From: JBDHTS01 sp044221445
GTDB taxonomy: Bacteria > Pseudomonadota > Alphaproteobacteria > Micavibrionales > Micavibrionaceae
Assembly (NCBI GenBank): GCA_044221445.1
Contig: JBGAPF010000026.1
Coordinates: forward strand, 1-28,628
Direction of reading: 5' to 3'
DNA: 28,628 nt
Position numbers and translations under genes: made by a program. Positions 22,414 through 28,628 of the stretch are shown one piece after another. Within the stretch, counting starts at the first letter, position 1. Each line of letters begins with the position of its first letter. The notes under the pieces are model-generated. The model was not told where the DNA came from, did no database searches, and worked only from the letters and a program-made list of their open reading frames with translations.

Positions 22414-23436
22414 ATGATTGAAAACGGGGTTTTAGGGCATCTTTCGCAGAACATCATCACTTTAAAAAGTGAAGATGATGCATGGAAACTATTGGAGCAA
22501 TTGCAAGACAATAGGACACCCGTACCGGACGATATAAGCATCGGTGATTGGTGCGCCCTAAATATATGCTTGGAGGGGGAAAAATGGGAGTCTTCATTGA
22601 CTACCTCCATTTTCCCTGTTTTTGAAGAATTTCAGTCTGCCGTGTATCACGCTTATGCAGAAGCTAAGTACCAAAACAAGAAACAAAAATTAAAAAAAGA
22701 AGAAAAAGAAGCCCTTGAAATAATAATCAAAGTTACAAAAGGGTCTTCGAAGACGCAAACAAGCTTCGATCTGGCAACAATCGCAAAGGCATGTGTAAAT
22801 AAGATGACCAGCAGAGATATTTTAATTGCTGTTGTTGTAATCGCCCTAATATGGGGCGGGACAACGGTTTATAAAGATTATGTTCAAAGTGTTCGCGACA
22901 CGCGGATTATTGAACTTACCAATCAGGACAAGAAGGCCATGTTGGAAAGTTTGCAATTCATGAGCCAAGAAGAAACCAAAAGAATGGAAATATATTCAAA
23001 GGCTGTTCAAACTAATCCTTTAGTGCAAAGCGTCACCGAGGATGCCGTCGAAGTGCATCAACAGATGCTCAAATCTGCAACAAAAGCCGAAGCGTCAAAA
23101 ATCAATGGAGTGTATTTACAAAAGGAAGTGGCACAAGAGTTGGTAAAAACAACAAAGGAAGAACCTAAGCCATCGCAAATTAACGGCACTTTCCAAGTGT
23201 TAAATTTAGATTGGAGCGAACCGCATCAAATTACTTTGAAGCGGATTCCAGATGGAATAGTTGTAAGGGCTGCGTTTGACCTGCAATGGCTTTCGGATGA
23301 GTCTAAGGAAATTATTAAAAATACCGAGTGGAAAGAGGACGGACATAAAGTGCTAAGCGCGCAAATTAATGCCCGCATAATCAAGGATAAGATTGTGAGT
23401 GCAGAATTGATTTCCGTATCATCGTCGGCTCCATGA
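22414..23436 (+). CDS. Single-pass membrane protein of unknown function (transposon cargo)
   Basis: A 340-residue protein with AGAGG seven bases before ATG 22414. Residues 1-125 are cytosol-like and charged, with VFEEFQSAVYHAYAEAKYQN followed by a KKEEKEALEIIIKV segment. One hydrophobic helix lies at about 135-152 (DILIAVVVIALIWGGTTVYK). A coiled-coil-prone stretch follows (about 155-250), and then a C-terminal domain of strands with LNLDWSEPHQITLKRIPDG and IKDKIVSAELISVSSSAP. The codon use and base composition are AT-rich compared with the host genes. I do not recognise a named family. It lies just inside the right transposon end and reads outward. Confidence 0.8.
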   Translation: MIENGVLGHLSQNIITLKSEDDAWKLLEQLQDNRTPVPDDISIGDWCALNICLEGEKWESSLTTSIFPVFEEFQSAVYHAYAEAKYQNKKQKLKKEEKEALEIIIKVTKGSSKTQTSFDLATIAKACVNKMTSRDILIAVVVIALIWGGTTVYKDYVQSVRDTRIIELTNQDKKAMLESLQFMSQEETKRMEIYSKAVQTNPLVQSVTEDAVEVHQQMLKSATKAEASKINGVYLQKEVAQELVKTTKEEPKPSQINGTFQVLNLDWSEPHQITLKRIPDGIVVRAAFDLQWLSDESKEIIKNTEWKEDGHKVLSAQINARIIKDKIVSAELISVSSSAP

Positions 23437-23466
23437 TTTGGATAAAAGCCTAAAAACAGTTATTGC

Positions 23467-23486
23467 ATTCAAATTGAGCCACTACC
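23467..23486 (-). repeat. Right terminal inverted repeat of the transposon
   Basis: ATTCAAATTGAGCCACTACC is the exact reverse complement of 20023-20042. Confidence 0.93.
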
Positions 23487-23494
23487 GCTTTTTA
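23487..23494. repeat. Target site duplication, right copy
   Basis: GCTTTTTA directly follows the right inverted repeat and matches 20015-20022. The following AATGA restores the original TAA stop of cmk when the flanks are rejoined. Confidence 0.9.
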
Positions 23495-23551
23495 ATGAAA
23501 ATTGCTCCTGATGGCTGATTATGCTATATACCAGTTCAGGGGATAAATTTT

Positions 23552-24265
23552 ATGGCAAAAGCAAAAAACAATTTTACAGACTCTTTCGCGCCGGAAATCA
23601 GATGCCTGGCGCTCGATATCGGGGGCGTATTTCACGCCGATGTCTGGGAAACGGTTTTTGAAAAGGGGCTTGCCGAACATTACGGGCTGGACATGCCGGA
23701 TGTGCTGCGCGAGGGCGGAAAAATATGGGATCAACATGCTTACACAGCCAGCACGGCGGAAGCGTTCTGGCAAAACTGGGAAGAAGCCCTCGGGCATTCT
23801 ATTGACCGCGACATTATTGATCGCCTGATTGAGGCGCATGTCTGGGTTGACCGTACTGTGCTTCCTCTGGCTGAAAGATGCCTGGAGCAGGGAATTGACG
23901 TCTGCTTTATATCGAACAGCACGAGTTTCTGGTTTGAACGCCAAATGGAAAAATCCGGACTTTCTCCATACATAGAGCAGATTGCACCCTATCTTTCCCA
24001 TGAGATCGGCTATCCTAAAACGCATCCTGAGGGCGGCCTTGCCCGCCTTGCGCGGGATCACGATCCTAAAACCACGCTGTTCGTGGACGATCGCAAAAGC
24101 AATACGGACAGGGCGGCTGAACTCGGGATGCAGACCCTTCTTTACATGCGTCAGCCGGGCGTTTCCCTTGAACAGGCTTTGTCCGAAAGGCTTTTCGGGA
24201 ACAGGTCGGCAGACTATGTCCAGAAGCAGAAAGCAGACATGCGATTCGACCGGACACCGGTTTAA
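23552..24265 (+). CDS. HAD-superfamily hydrolase-like protein
   Basis: A 237-residue protein. Motif I is CLALDIGGVFHADVW, motif II is the serine in CFISNSTSFWF, the motif III lysine is in EIGYPKTHPEGG and motif IV is LFVDDRKSN. A helical cap lies between motifs I and II (WDQHAYTASTAEAFWQNWEE), as in the HAD-IA group. Motif I is D-x-G in place of the phosphatase D-x-D, as seen in HAD-IA members of the haloacid dehalogenase and epoxide-hydrolase-N-domain type, so substrate and even activity are uncertain. ATG 23552 has AGGGGAT upstream. Before the transposon arrived it lay about 60 bp behind cmk, between cmk and rpsA. Confidence 0.85.
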   Translation: MAKAKNNFTDSFAPEIRCLALDIGGVFHADVWETVFEKGLAEHYGLDMPDVLREGGKIWDQHAYTASTAEAFWQNWEEALGHSIDRDIIDRLIEAHVWVDRTVLPLAERCLEQGIDVCFISNSTSFWFERQMEKSGLSPYIEQIAPYLSHEIGYPKTHPEGGLARLARDHDPKTTLFVDDRKSNTDRAAELGMQTLLYMRQPGVSLEQALSERLFGNRSADYVQKQKADMRFDRTPV

Positions 24266-24286
24266 GCTGTGGATGTGCTGAAACGC

Positions 24287-24315
24287 TTGCAATTTCTGCA
24301 CATTTCCCCTAAATA
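24287..24315 (+). promoter_or_regulatory. Putative rpsA promoter
   Basis: TTGCAA (24287-24292) and TAAATA (24310-24315) are 17 bp apart and lie about 140 bp before the rpsA start. The long leader between them could serve S1 autoregulation, which is known in other bacteria, but no specific structure is claimed here. Confidence 0.45.
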
Positions 24316-24459
24316 TAGCGCGTTTTCGTGAACAGGCCGGATTTGATCCGAAAGCTGCGCCTCTGGCAGGCTTTGTCGCTTTGTTCGCCGAGACATCAGG
24401 GTTTTCAGCGCTATCAAAGCGTTTGCAAACCTATCCCACCTTGAAAGGACTACCATCCA

Positions 24460-26247
24460 ATGGCACATATAGCCGCAAACGTACAGGATCGCGAGGAATC
24501 CAATGAATTCGCCGCACTTTTAGGCGAATCCCTCGGAAAACAAAAAGGATTTGAAGGCTCCGTCGTCGTCGGCCGCATCGTCGGCGTGACGGGCGAATAC
24601 GCCATTATCGATGTCGGCCTGAAATCGGAAGGCCGCGTCGCTCTCCGCGAATTCTCCGCGCCCGGCCAGACGTCGGACGTGAAAGTCGGCGACAAGGTCG
24701 AAGTCTTCGTCGAGCGGATGGAAAACCGCGACGGCGAAACCGGCCTGTCGCGCGAAAAAGCCCGCCGCGAGGAAGTCTGGGCCGAACTGGAAAAAACCCA
24801 TGCCAAGGGCGAGCGCGTCACGGGCGTCATCTTCGGTCGCGTCAAGGGCGGTTTCACCGTCGATCTCGGCGGCGCCGTTGCCTTCCTGCCCGGTTCGCAA
24901 GTCGATATCCGGCCCGTACGCGACGTTTCCCCGCTGATGGGTACGCCGCAGCCTTTCCTTGTCCTGAAAATGGACCGGTCACGCGGAAATATCGTTGTTT
25001 CGCGCCGTGCCGTATTGGAAGAAAGCCGCGAGGAAGTCCGCAACGAACTTCTGGTCAACCTCAAGGAAGGCCAGGTATTACAAGGGGTTGTCAAGAACAT
25101 CACCGATTACGGCGCGTTCATCGACCTCGGCGGAGTCGACGGTCTGCTGCATGTCACCGACATCAGCTGGAAACGCGTCAACCATCCTTCGGAAGTCCTT
25201 ACCATCGGTCAGACCGTGGACGTACAGGTCATTCGCTACAACAGTGAAAACCAGCGTATCTCCCTCGGCATGAAGCAGCTGGAAAGCGATCCGTGGAGCG
25301 GCATCGCCGCCCGTTATGCCCCCGGCACCCGCTACAAGGGCGTGGTCAACAACATCACCGATTACGGTGCGTTCGTTGAACTGGAGCCTGGCATCGAGGG
25401 TCTGGTGCACGTTTCGGAAATGTCCTGGACCAAGAAAAACGTCCATCCGGGTAAAATCGTTTCCACCAGCCAGGAAATCGACGTCATGGTGCTGGATGTG
25501 GACGCCGACAAGCGCCGCATCTCGCTCGGCCTGAAACAGACTCAAGAGAACCCTTGGGCGAAGTTCGGCGAGCAGCATAAAGCCGGCGAAGAACTGGAAG
25601 GCGAAGTGCGCAACATCACCGAGTTCGGCCTGTTCGTCGGCCTTCCCGGCGATATCGACGGCATGGTCCACCTTTCCGACCTGTCGTGGGACGACCAGTC
25701 CGACGAAGCCCTGAAAGCCTTCAAAAAAGGCGACATGGTCAAGGTCAAGATCCTGGAGATCGAAGCCGACAAGGAACGCGTCGCGCTTGGCATCAAACAG
25801 CTGGGCGGCGAAGACCCCAACGCGGGCGCGCTGGACGGCGTGGCCAAGGGCGCGATCGTCACCTGCACGATCACGGCTGTCGACGACCGCGGGATCGAAG
25901 TCTCGGTCAGCGATAAGGTGTCGGGCTACATCAAAAAGGTGGACCTGTCCCGCGAACGCTCCGAACAGCGCCCCGACCGCTTCGCCGTTGGCGAAAAGGT
26001 CGATGCGAAAGTGGTCAGCGTCGACAAGAAATCCCGCAAGCTTGGCCTGTCGATCAAGCAGCGCGAAATCGACGAAGACAAGGAAGCGATGAAGGCTTTC
26101 GGTTCGACCGAATCCGGCGCCTCCCTCGGCGACATCCTCGGCGCGGCTCTGCAGAAAGGCGGCGACAAGGAAGAGAAGAAAGAAAAGGCTCCGGCCAAGA
26201 AATCTTCCAAAAAAGCCAAGGCTGAAGACGAAGCCGACAGCGAATAA
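24460..26247 (+). CDS. rpsA: 30S ribosomal protein S1
   Basis: A 595-residue RNA-binding protein that brings mRNA to the 30S subunit. Six S1 domains are visible at about 32-98, 116-183, 204-272, 289-359, 376-446 and 462-530. The central repeats share the signature NITDYGAFV/IDL and GLVHVSEMSW-like strands (NITDYGAFIDLGGVDGLLHV in domain 3). The C-terminus after 560 is lysine-rich (KEEKKEKAPAKKSSKKAKAE). AAAGGA lies ten bases before ATG 24460. It belongs to the aroA-cmk-rpsA neighbourhood and ends in a strong terminator, so ihfB does not follow. Confidence 0.98.
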   Translation: MAHIAANVQDREESNEFAALLGESLGKQKGFEGSVVVGRIVGVTGEYAIIDVGLKSEGRVALREFSAPGQTSDVKVGDKVEVFVERMENRDGETGLSREKARREEVWAELEKTHAKGERVTGVIFGRVKGGFTVDLGGAVAFLPGSQVDIRPVRDVSPLMGTPQPFLVLKMDRSRGNIVVSRRAVLEESREEVRNELLVNLKEGQVLQGVVKNITDYGAFIDLGGVDGLLHVTDISWKRVNHPSEVLTIGQTVDVQVIRYNSENQRISLGMKQLESDPWSGIAARYAPGTRYKGVVNNITDYGAFVELEPGIEGLVHVSEMSWTKKNVHPGKIVSTSQEIDVMVLDVDADKRRISLGLKQTQENPWAKFGEQHKAGEELEGEVRNITEFGLFVGLPGDIDGMVHLSDLSWDDQSDEALKAFKKGDMVKVKILEIEADKERVALGIKQLGGEDPNAGALDGVAKGAIVTCTITAVDDRGIEVSVSDKVSGYIKKVDLSRERSEQRPDRFAVGEKVDAKVVSVDKKSRKLGLSIKQREIDEDKEAMKAFGSTESGASLGDILGAALQKGGDKEEKKEKAPAKKSSKKAKAEDEADSE

Positions 26248-26269
26248 GGCGGATTATCTAAACGGAATG

Positions 26270-26303
26270 CGATCGGGCGCCTGTATGGCGCCCGATCGTT
26301 TTT
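26270..26303 (+). terminator. Rho-independent terminator after rpsA
   Basis: CGATCGGGCGCC (26270-26281) pairs perfectly with GGCGCCCGATCG (26287-26298) around a 5-nt loop, followed by TTTTT. Confidence 0.95.
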
Positions 26304-26330
26304 CAGGTTACACCGGCAACGAAGATTTAT

Positions 26331-26762
26331 CTAAATCAGTCCCAATTCGGTCAGTTCACGCCGCAGCGCTTCGGGCAGGGCCTCGCTCCCGTCACGCGGA
26401 TCGCGATCGGGCGGCGCATCTCCGGGATCGAGATAGCGCCAGCCCTGGAACGCGCGCCTTGGCTGCCATTGTACCGGGATCAGCTTCCCGTCGTAGACCA
26501 GCCCGCAATGCGGCACGCCGTCGCGTTTTAGCGGGCGCAATTCCAATAGCTTTTGCCGCGCGACGACCCATCCCTTGATGATCCAGTAAATCGAGCCGCC
26601 GCCTAGCAGCTCCTCGGCGCGTTTGGGCGTCTGGCGCGTGACGTGCATCAGTTCGGGCTTTTCGCCTCTTGCCTTCAGGTCTTTCAGGCGCTGTTCCTGC
26701 CATGACGTCAGATCTTCAAGATTTTCGGAACCGACGGAAAGCTTGATAAGATGGATGGTCAT
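26331..26762 (-). CDS. DUF1489 family protein
   Basis: A 143-residue protein, MTIHLIKLSVGSENLEDLTS, then HVTRQTPKRAEELLGGGSIY, then WIIKGWVVARQKLLEL, and a C-terminal RRAFQGWRYLDPGDAPPD. This matches the alphaproteobacterial DUF1489 family, whose function is unknown. The start is ATG 26762. It lies 21 bp downstream of tRNA-Tyr on the same strand and converges with rpsA, whose terminator separates them. Confidence 0.9.
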   Translation of the reverse strand: MTIHLIKLSVGSENLEDLTSWQEQRLKDLKARGEKPELMHVTRQTPKRAEELLGGGSIYWIIKGWVVARQKLLELRPLKRDGVPHCGLVYDGKLIPVQWQPRRAFQGWRYLDPGDAPPDRDPRDGSEALPEALRRELTELGLI

Positions 26763-26780
26763 ACGTGATGCAGGATAAAA

Positions 26781-26866
26781 TGGTGGAGGGAGCAGGATTT
26801 GAACCTGCGTAGCCCGAAGGCGCCAAATTTACAGTCTGGTGCGATTGACCGCTCCGCCATCCCTCC
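26781..26866 (-). tRNA. tRNA-Tyr (GTA)
   Basis: On the minus strand the acceptor GGAGGGA pairs with TCCCTCC, followed by an A discriminator and an encoded CCA. The anticodon loop CTGTAAA carries GTA. There is a long class II variable arm (about 14 nt, GCCTTCGGGC) and a T-arm GCAGG-TTCAAAT-CCTGC. The total of 86 nt including CCA is normal for a bacterial tRNA-Tyr. Confidence 0.96.
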
Positions 26867-26936
26867 AACCGGGAAGTGCTCGTCAAGAAAAGGGATTCTG
26901 GCGGTTCTGTCAACAGAATTCGCCTTTAGATCTCTT

Positions 26937-28490
26937 TCAGGGCACCGGCATGGACGCTGATGGGACAGGCAAAGCCTGCCGGGTGTTTTCAGGCGCACCG
27001 AGCATAAGCTGTTCGCCAAGTGCGCGAATTTCCTGTGTCTGGCATTCAATGTCAGTCTGGAAAGCCTCGTTCAGCGTCTTGCAACCCTGGATCAGGAGAT
27101 CCAACGCCTGCCCGATATTTGTCTTGGCCTTATCCGGCGTTGCGGATGCGATATCCGTCAGCGCATCCTGTGTCAGGTTGACGCTTTTCAGCACCTGCGC
27201 GTCCACGGCCTGACCGAATGCGTTCATGCGGCGCAGGGCATAAAGCTGATAAACCGTCATGGCGTTGATGATAGGCGTGTGGATTTTTGACGCCGTTGCC
27301 GCCATAGCGCCCAGCCGCCCCATCGTAATGCCTATCGTGGCGGCCAGCCTGTCGAAGCTGAGTGCATGCAGCATCATGCCTTGACGTGCATCCTGCAATG
27401 CGCCCAAACGCGTTTCAATTACATTGGCAACGCCGGAAGAAAACATATCGGCCTCCGCGGTCAGTCGCGGCTGCTCGGCCTTCAATGCGTCATACATATC
27501 GCCGAACAGCGTATAATAAGCCGCCGCGATTTCCTTGCCCCGGGTTAGAACAGCGATGTCCCTGTCATACCGCTCTTTGTCGGCGCCGGCTTTGACCGGC
27601 AGGCCGTTTGCGAGATCCAGAAGGGGTTTAAACGGCGTTTCGGCAATATCCGTCATGCGGATTTTGGAGGATGCGCCGAACATGCGCGCCAGACGGCCGG
27701 GGTCTTCCTGAACAAACTGCGTGTTCCGCAGGACAGCGGCGTTGTCCATGATCGCGTCGATCTGTTCCAGCGTCTGGCCCGGGCGCACGGCGCGGCGGGT
27801 CAGGTAATCGCTGATCGTCGTAATGGCGTTGACGGCGTCCAGCTCCTGCGCAAGACCGAACGACGAAAGACCGCCGTAATCCTTGGCGGCCAGTTTTTTT
27901 GCCTGGTCAATTACAGTTGCTTGGTCATGCTCAGGCAGGTTGAAGGACAGCGGATCGGCTTCGGCAAAGGCGGGCAGGTCGGCGACAGGCTTTTTATCCT
28001 GCATGGCGGCTTCAACGGTTTGCCATTGGGTGTTCTCAATGATTTTGAAAAGGAGATAAATATTTTGAAATTCCGCGTATCTATTCAAAGAGGCCGCGCT
28101 ATTAACCTCTGCCAACATAAGACCTCCATATTTCCTTGAAGGCTGGCCATCTAATCTTTCAAGGCCTGGATCAATCAATTCTGCCAGAGCCTCATCACCT
28201 TGTATTAATCTGGCTAAACCATTGGTAAATTTATGTCTGCAGTGTTGATAGTATTTGTTGTAATCAAAGTCACTTGCAGCTCCGCCGAATATTTGCCTCA
28301 TAAAAGAATTGGTGGCCTTGTGTCTTTCGAAATCTTTAAAGATGCACTCGAAAAAAACTCTCTCTTTTATATCTGCGACAGATTGCATACCCGGCGTGTT
28401 CAGGCAGCAATATGCCCAAATCAAAAAATTCTTGTCCTTTATTCTTTCAAACAGCTGTTTCAGCTTTCTCGAAATATCTTTCTCGTTCAT
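26937..28490 (-). CDS. Large unknown, mostly helical protein
   Basis: A 517-residue protein from ATG 28490, chosen because AAAAGAG lies six bases upstream and a promoter ends just before it; an in-frame ATG at 28523 would add 11 residues. No signal peptide or membrane helix is seen. The N-terminal 150 residues (MNEKDISRKLKQLFERIKDK, then WAYCCLNTPGMQSVADIKER) are encoded by AT-richer DNA than the alanine-rich C-terminal 350 residues, which look like long helices (ALRRMNAFGQAVDAQVLKSV, LTQDALTDIASATPDKAKTN). The C-terminus is a proline/serine tail. I recognise no family; a coiled or toxic-anion/tellurite-resistance-like helical protein is possible but not shown. Confidence 0.75.
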   Translation of the reverse strand: MNEKDISRKLKQLFERIKDKNFLIWAYCCLNTPGMQSVADIKERVFFECIFKDFERHKATNSFMRQIFGGAASDFDYNKYYQHCRHKFTNGLARLIQGDEALAELIDPGLERLDGQPSRKYGGLMLAEVNSAASLNRYAEFQNIYLLFKIIENTQWQTVEAAMQDKKPVADLPAFAEADPLSFNLPEHDQATVIDQAKKLAAKDYGGLSSFGLAQELDAVNAITTISDYLTRRAVRPGQTLEQIDAIMDNAAVLRNTQFVQEDPGRLARMFGASSKIRMTDIAETPFKPLLDLANGLPVKAGADKERYDRDIAVLTRGKEIAAAYYTLFGDMYDALKAEQPRLTAEADMFSSGVANVIETRLGALQDARQGMMLHALSFDRLAATIGITMGRLGAMAATASKIHTPIINAMTVYQLYALRRMNAFGQAVDAQVLKSVNLTQDALTDIASATPDKAKTNIGQALDLLIQGCKTLNEAFQTDIECQTQEIRALGEQLMLGAPENTRQALPVPSASMPVP

Positions 28491-28513
28491 AGCCAACTCT
28501 TTTAATTTTGCGT

Positions 28514-28542
28514 AATTAACCATAATTATTTATCTATGTCAA
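28514..28542 (-). promoter_or_regulatory. Putative promoter of the large unknown gene
   Basis: On the minus strand TTGACA (28537-28542) and TTAATT (28514-28519) are 17 bp apart. The expected start near 28507 leaves a short leader with AAAAGAG before ATG 28490. Confidence 0.5.
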
Positions 28543-28628
28543 TAAATTAAAGAATTTACATTTGTCTTGTCGTGTGGGATGCACAAGGGATGAAAGACCG
28601 CCCGCATAAATCGCCCCGCAAACCCCCT

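Larger units (their letters stand above)
20023..23486 (+). mobile_element. IS1-family-like transposon with passenger genes (3464 bp)
   Basis: The element is bounded by perfect 20-bp inverted repeats (GGTAGTGGCTCAATTTGAAT at 20023-20042 and its reverse complement at 23467-23486). It is flanked by perfect 8-bp direct repeats GCTTTTTA. Inside lie an IS1-like DDE transposase (21325-22140) and genes unrelated to transposition: an unknown 98-residue protein, a cold-shock-like/TM2 protein with a structured leader RNA, an 85-residue unknown protein and a 340-residue membrane protein. No second copy of the terminal repeat is seen beside the transposase, so the outer ends appear to be the only ends. 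The intact repeats and duplication suggest fairly recent insertion. It lies between cmk and a HAD gene in a cluster that is usually cmk-rpsA. Confidence 0.9.

Noticed and set aside
28524..28628. Possible gene at the window end
   Set aside because: Apart from the putative promoter of the unknown gene, no frame of protein-like sequence can be supported in the last 85 bp.

Overview
The window looks like a piece of an alphaproteobacterial chromosome of moderately high GC. The evidence is the aroA-cmk-rpsA neighbourhood, an Hsp20 gene followed by a DUF1150 gene, a 55-residue NDUFS6-type zinc-finger protein, a DUF1489 gene, an rpoN-hpf pair, a class II (CP4-like) AroA and PAS-domain histidine kinases. 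A prepilin-like protein with a GNVLYY-type N-terminus is reminiscent of Micavibrio-type alphaproteobacteria, but that is only a weak hint.

Layout. 1-665 (minus) is the N-terminal part of acetoacetyl-CoA synthetase. Divergent from it, 816-3511 holds an ScsB/DsbD-type disulfide reductase overlapped by a periplasmic redoxin. 3538-5512 is a soluble PAS histidine kinase interrupted by a +1 frameshift at a T5 run, converging on an aldose-1-epimerase-like gene (5507-6385, minus). 6528-8689 is rpoN then hpf, closed by a good terminator. 8764-9757 (minus) carries DUF1150, Hsp20 and a tiny zinc-finger gene. 9848-10534 is a prepilin-like membrane protein. 10539-11912 (minus) is cysS. 12028-13610 is a small unknown ORF overlapping pyrC (dihydroorotase), apparently read from a strong promoter as a leaderless message. 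13731-15893 is a membrane GGDEF-EAL protein. 15954-20023 is aroA, a hybrid histidine kinase and cmk. 23552-26247 is a HAD-family protein and rpsA with a strong terminator. 26331-28490 (minus) is DUF1489, tRNA-Tyr and a large unknown protein.

The standout is at 20023-23486. A 3464-bp mobile element has perfect 20-bp terminal inverted repeats (GGTAGTGGCTCAATTTGAAT) and is flanked by a perfect 8-bp target duplication (GCTTTTTA). It carries an IS1-family-like DDE transposase and several passenger genes: a 98-residue unknown protein, a cold-shock-like/TM2 membrane protein preceded by a highly structured, terminator-ended leader RNA, an 85-residue unknown protein and a 340-residue single-pass membrane protein of unknown function. 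It inserted exactly at the cmk stop codon, turning TAA into TAG, so Cmk is unchanged while cmk is separated from the downstream HAD-rpsA genes by 3.5 kb. Its coding density and base composition differ from the host; the 340-residue gene in particular is AT-rich.

The remaining genes are mostly housekeeping (translation: cysS, rpsA, hpf, tRNA-Tyr; biosynthesis: aroA, pyrC, cmk; protein folding: hsp20, scsB) mixed with signalling proteins (two histidine kinases and one c-di-GMP enzyme).
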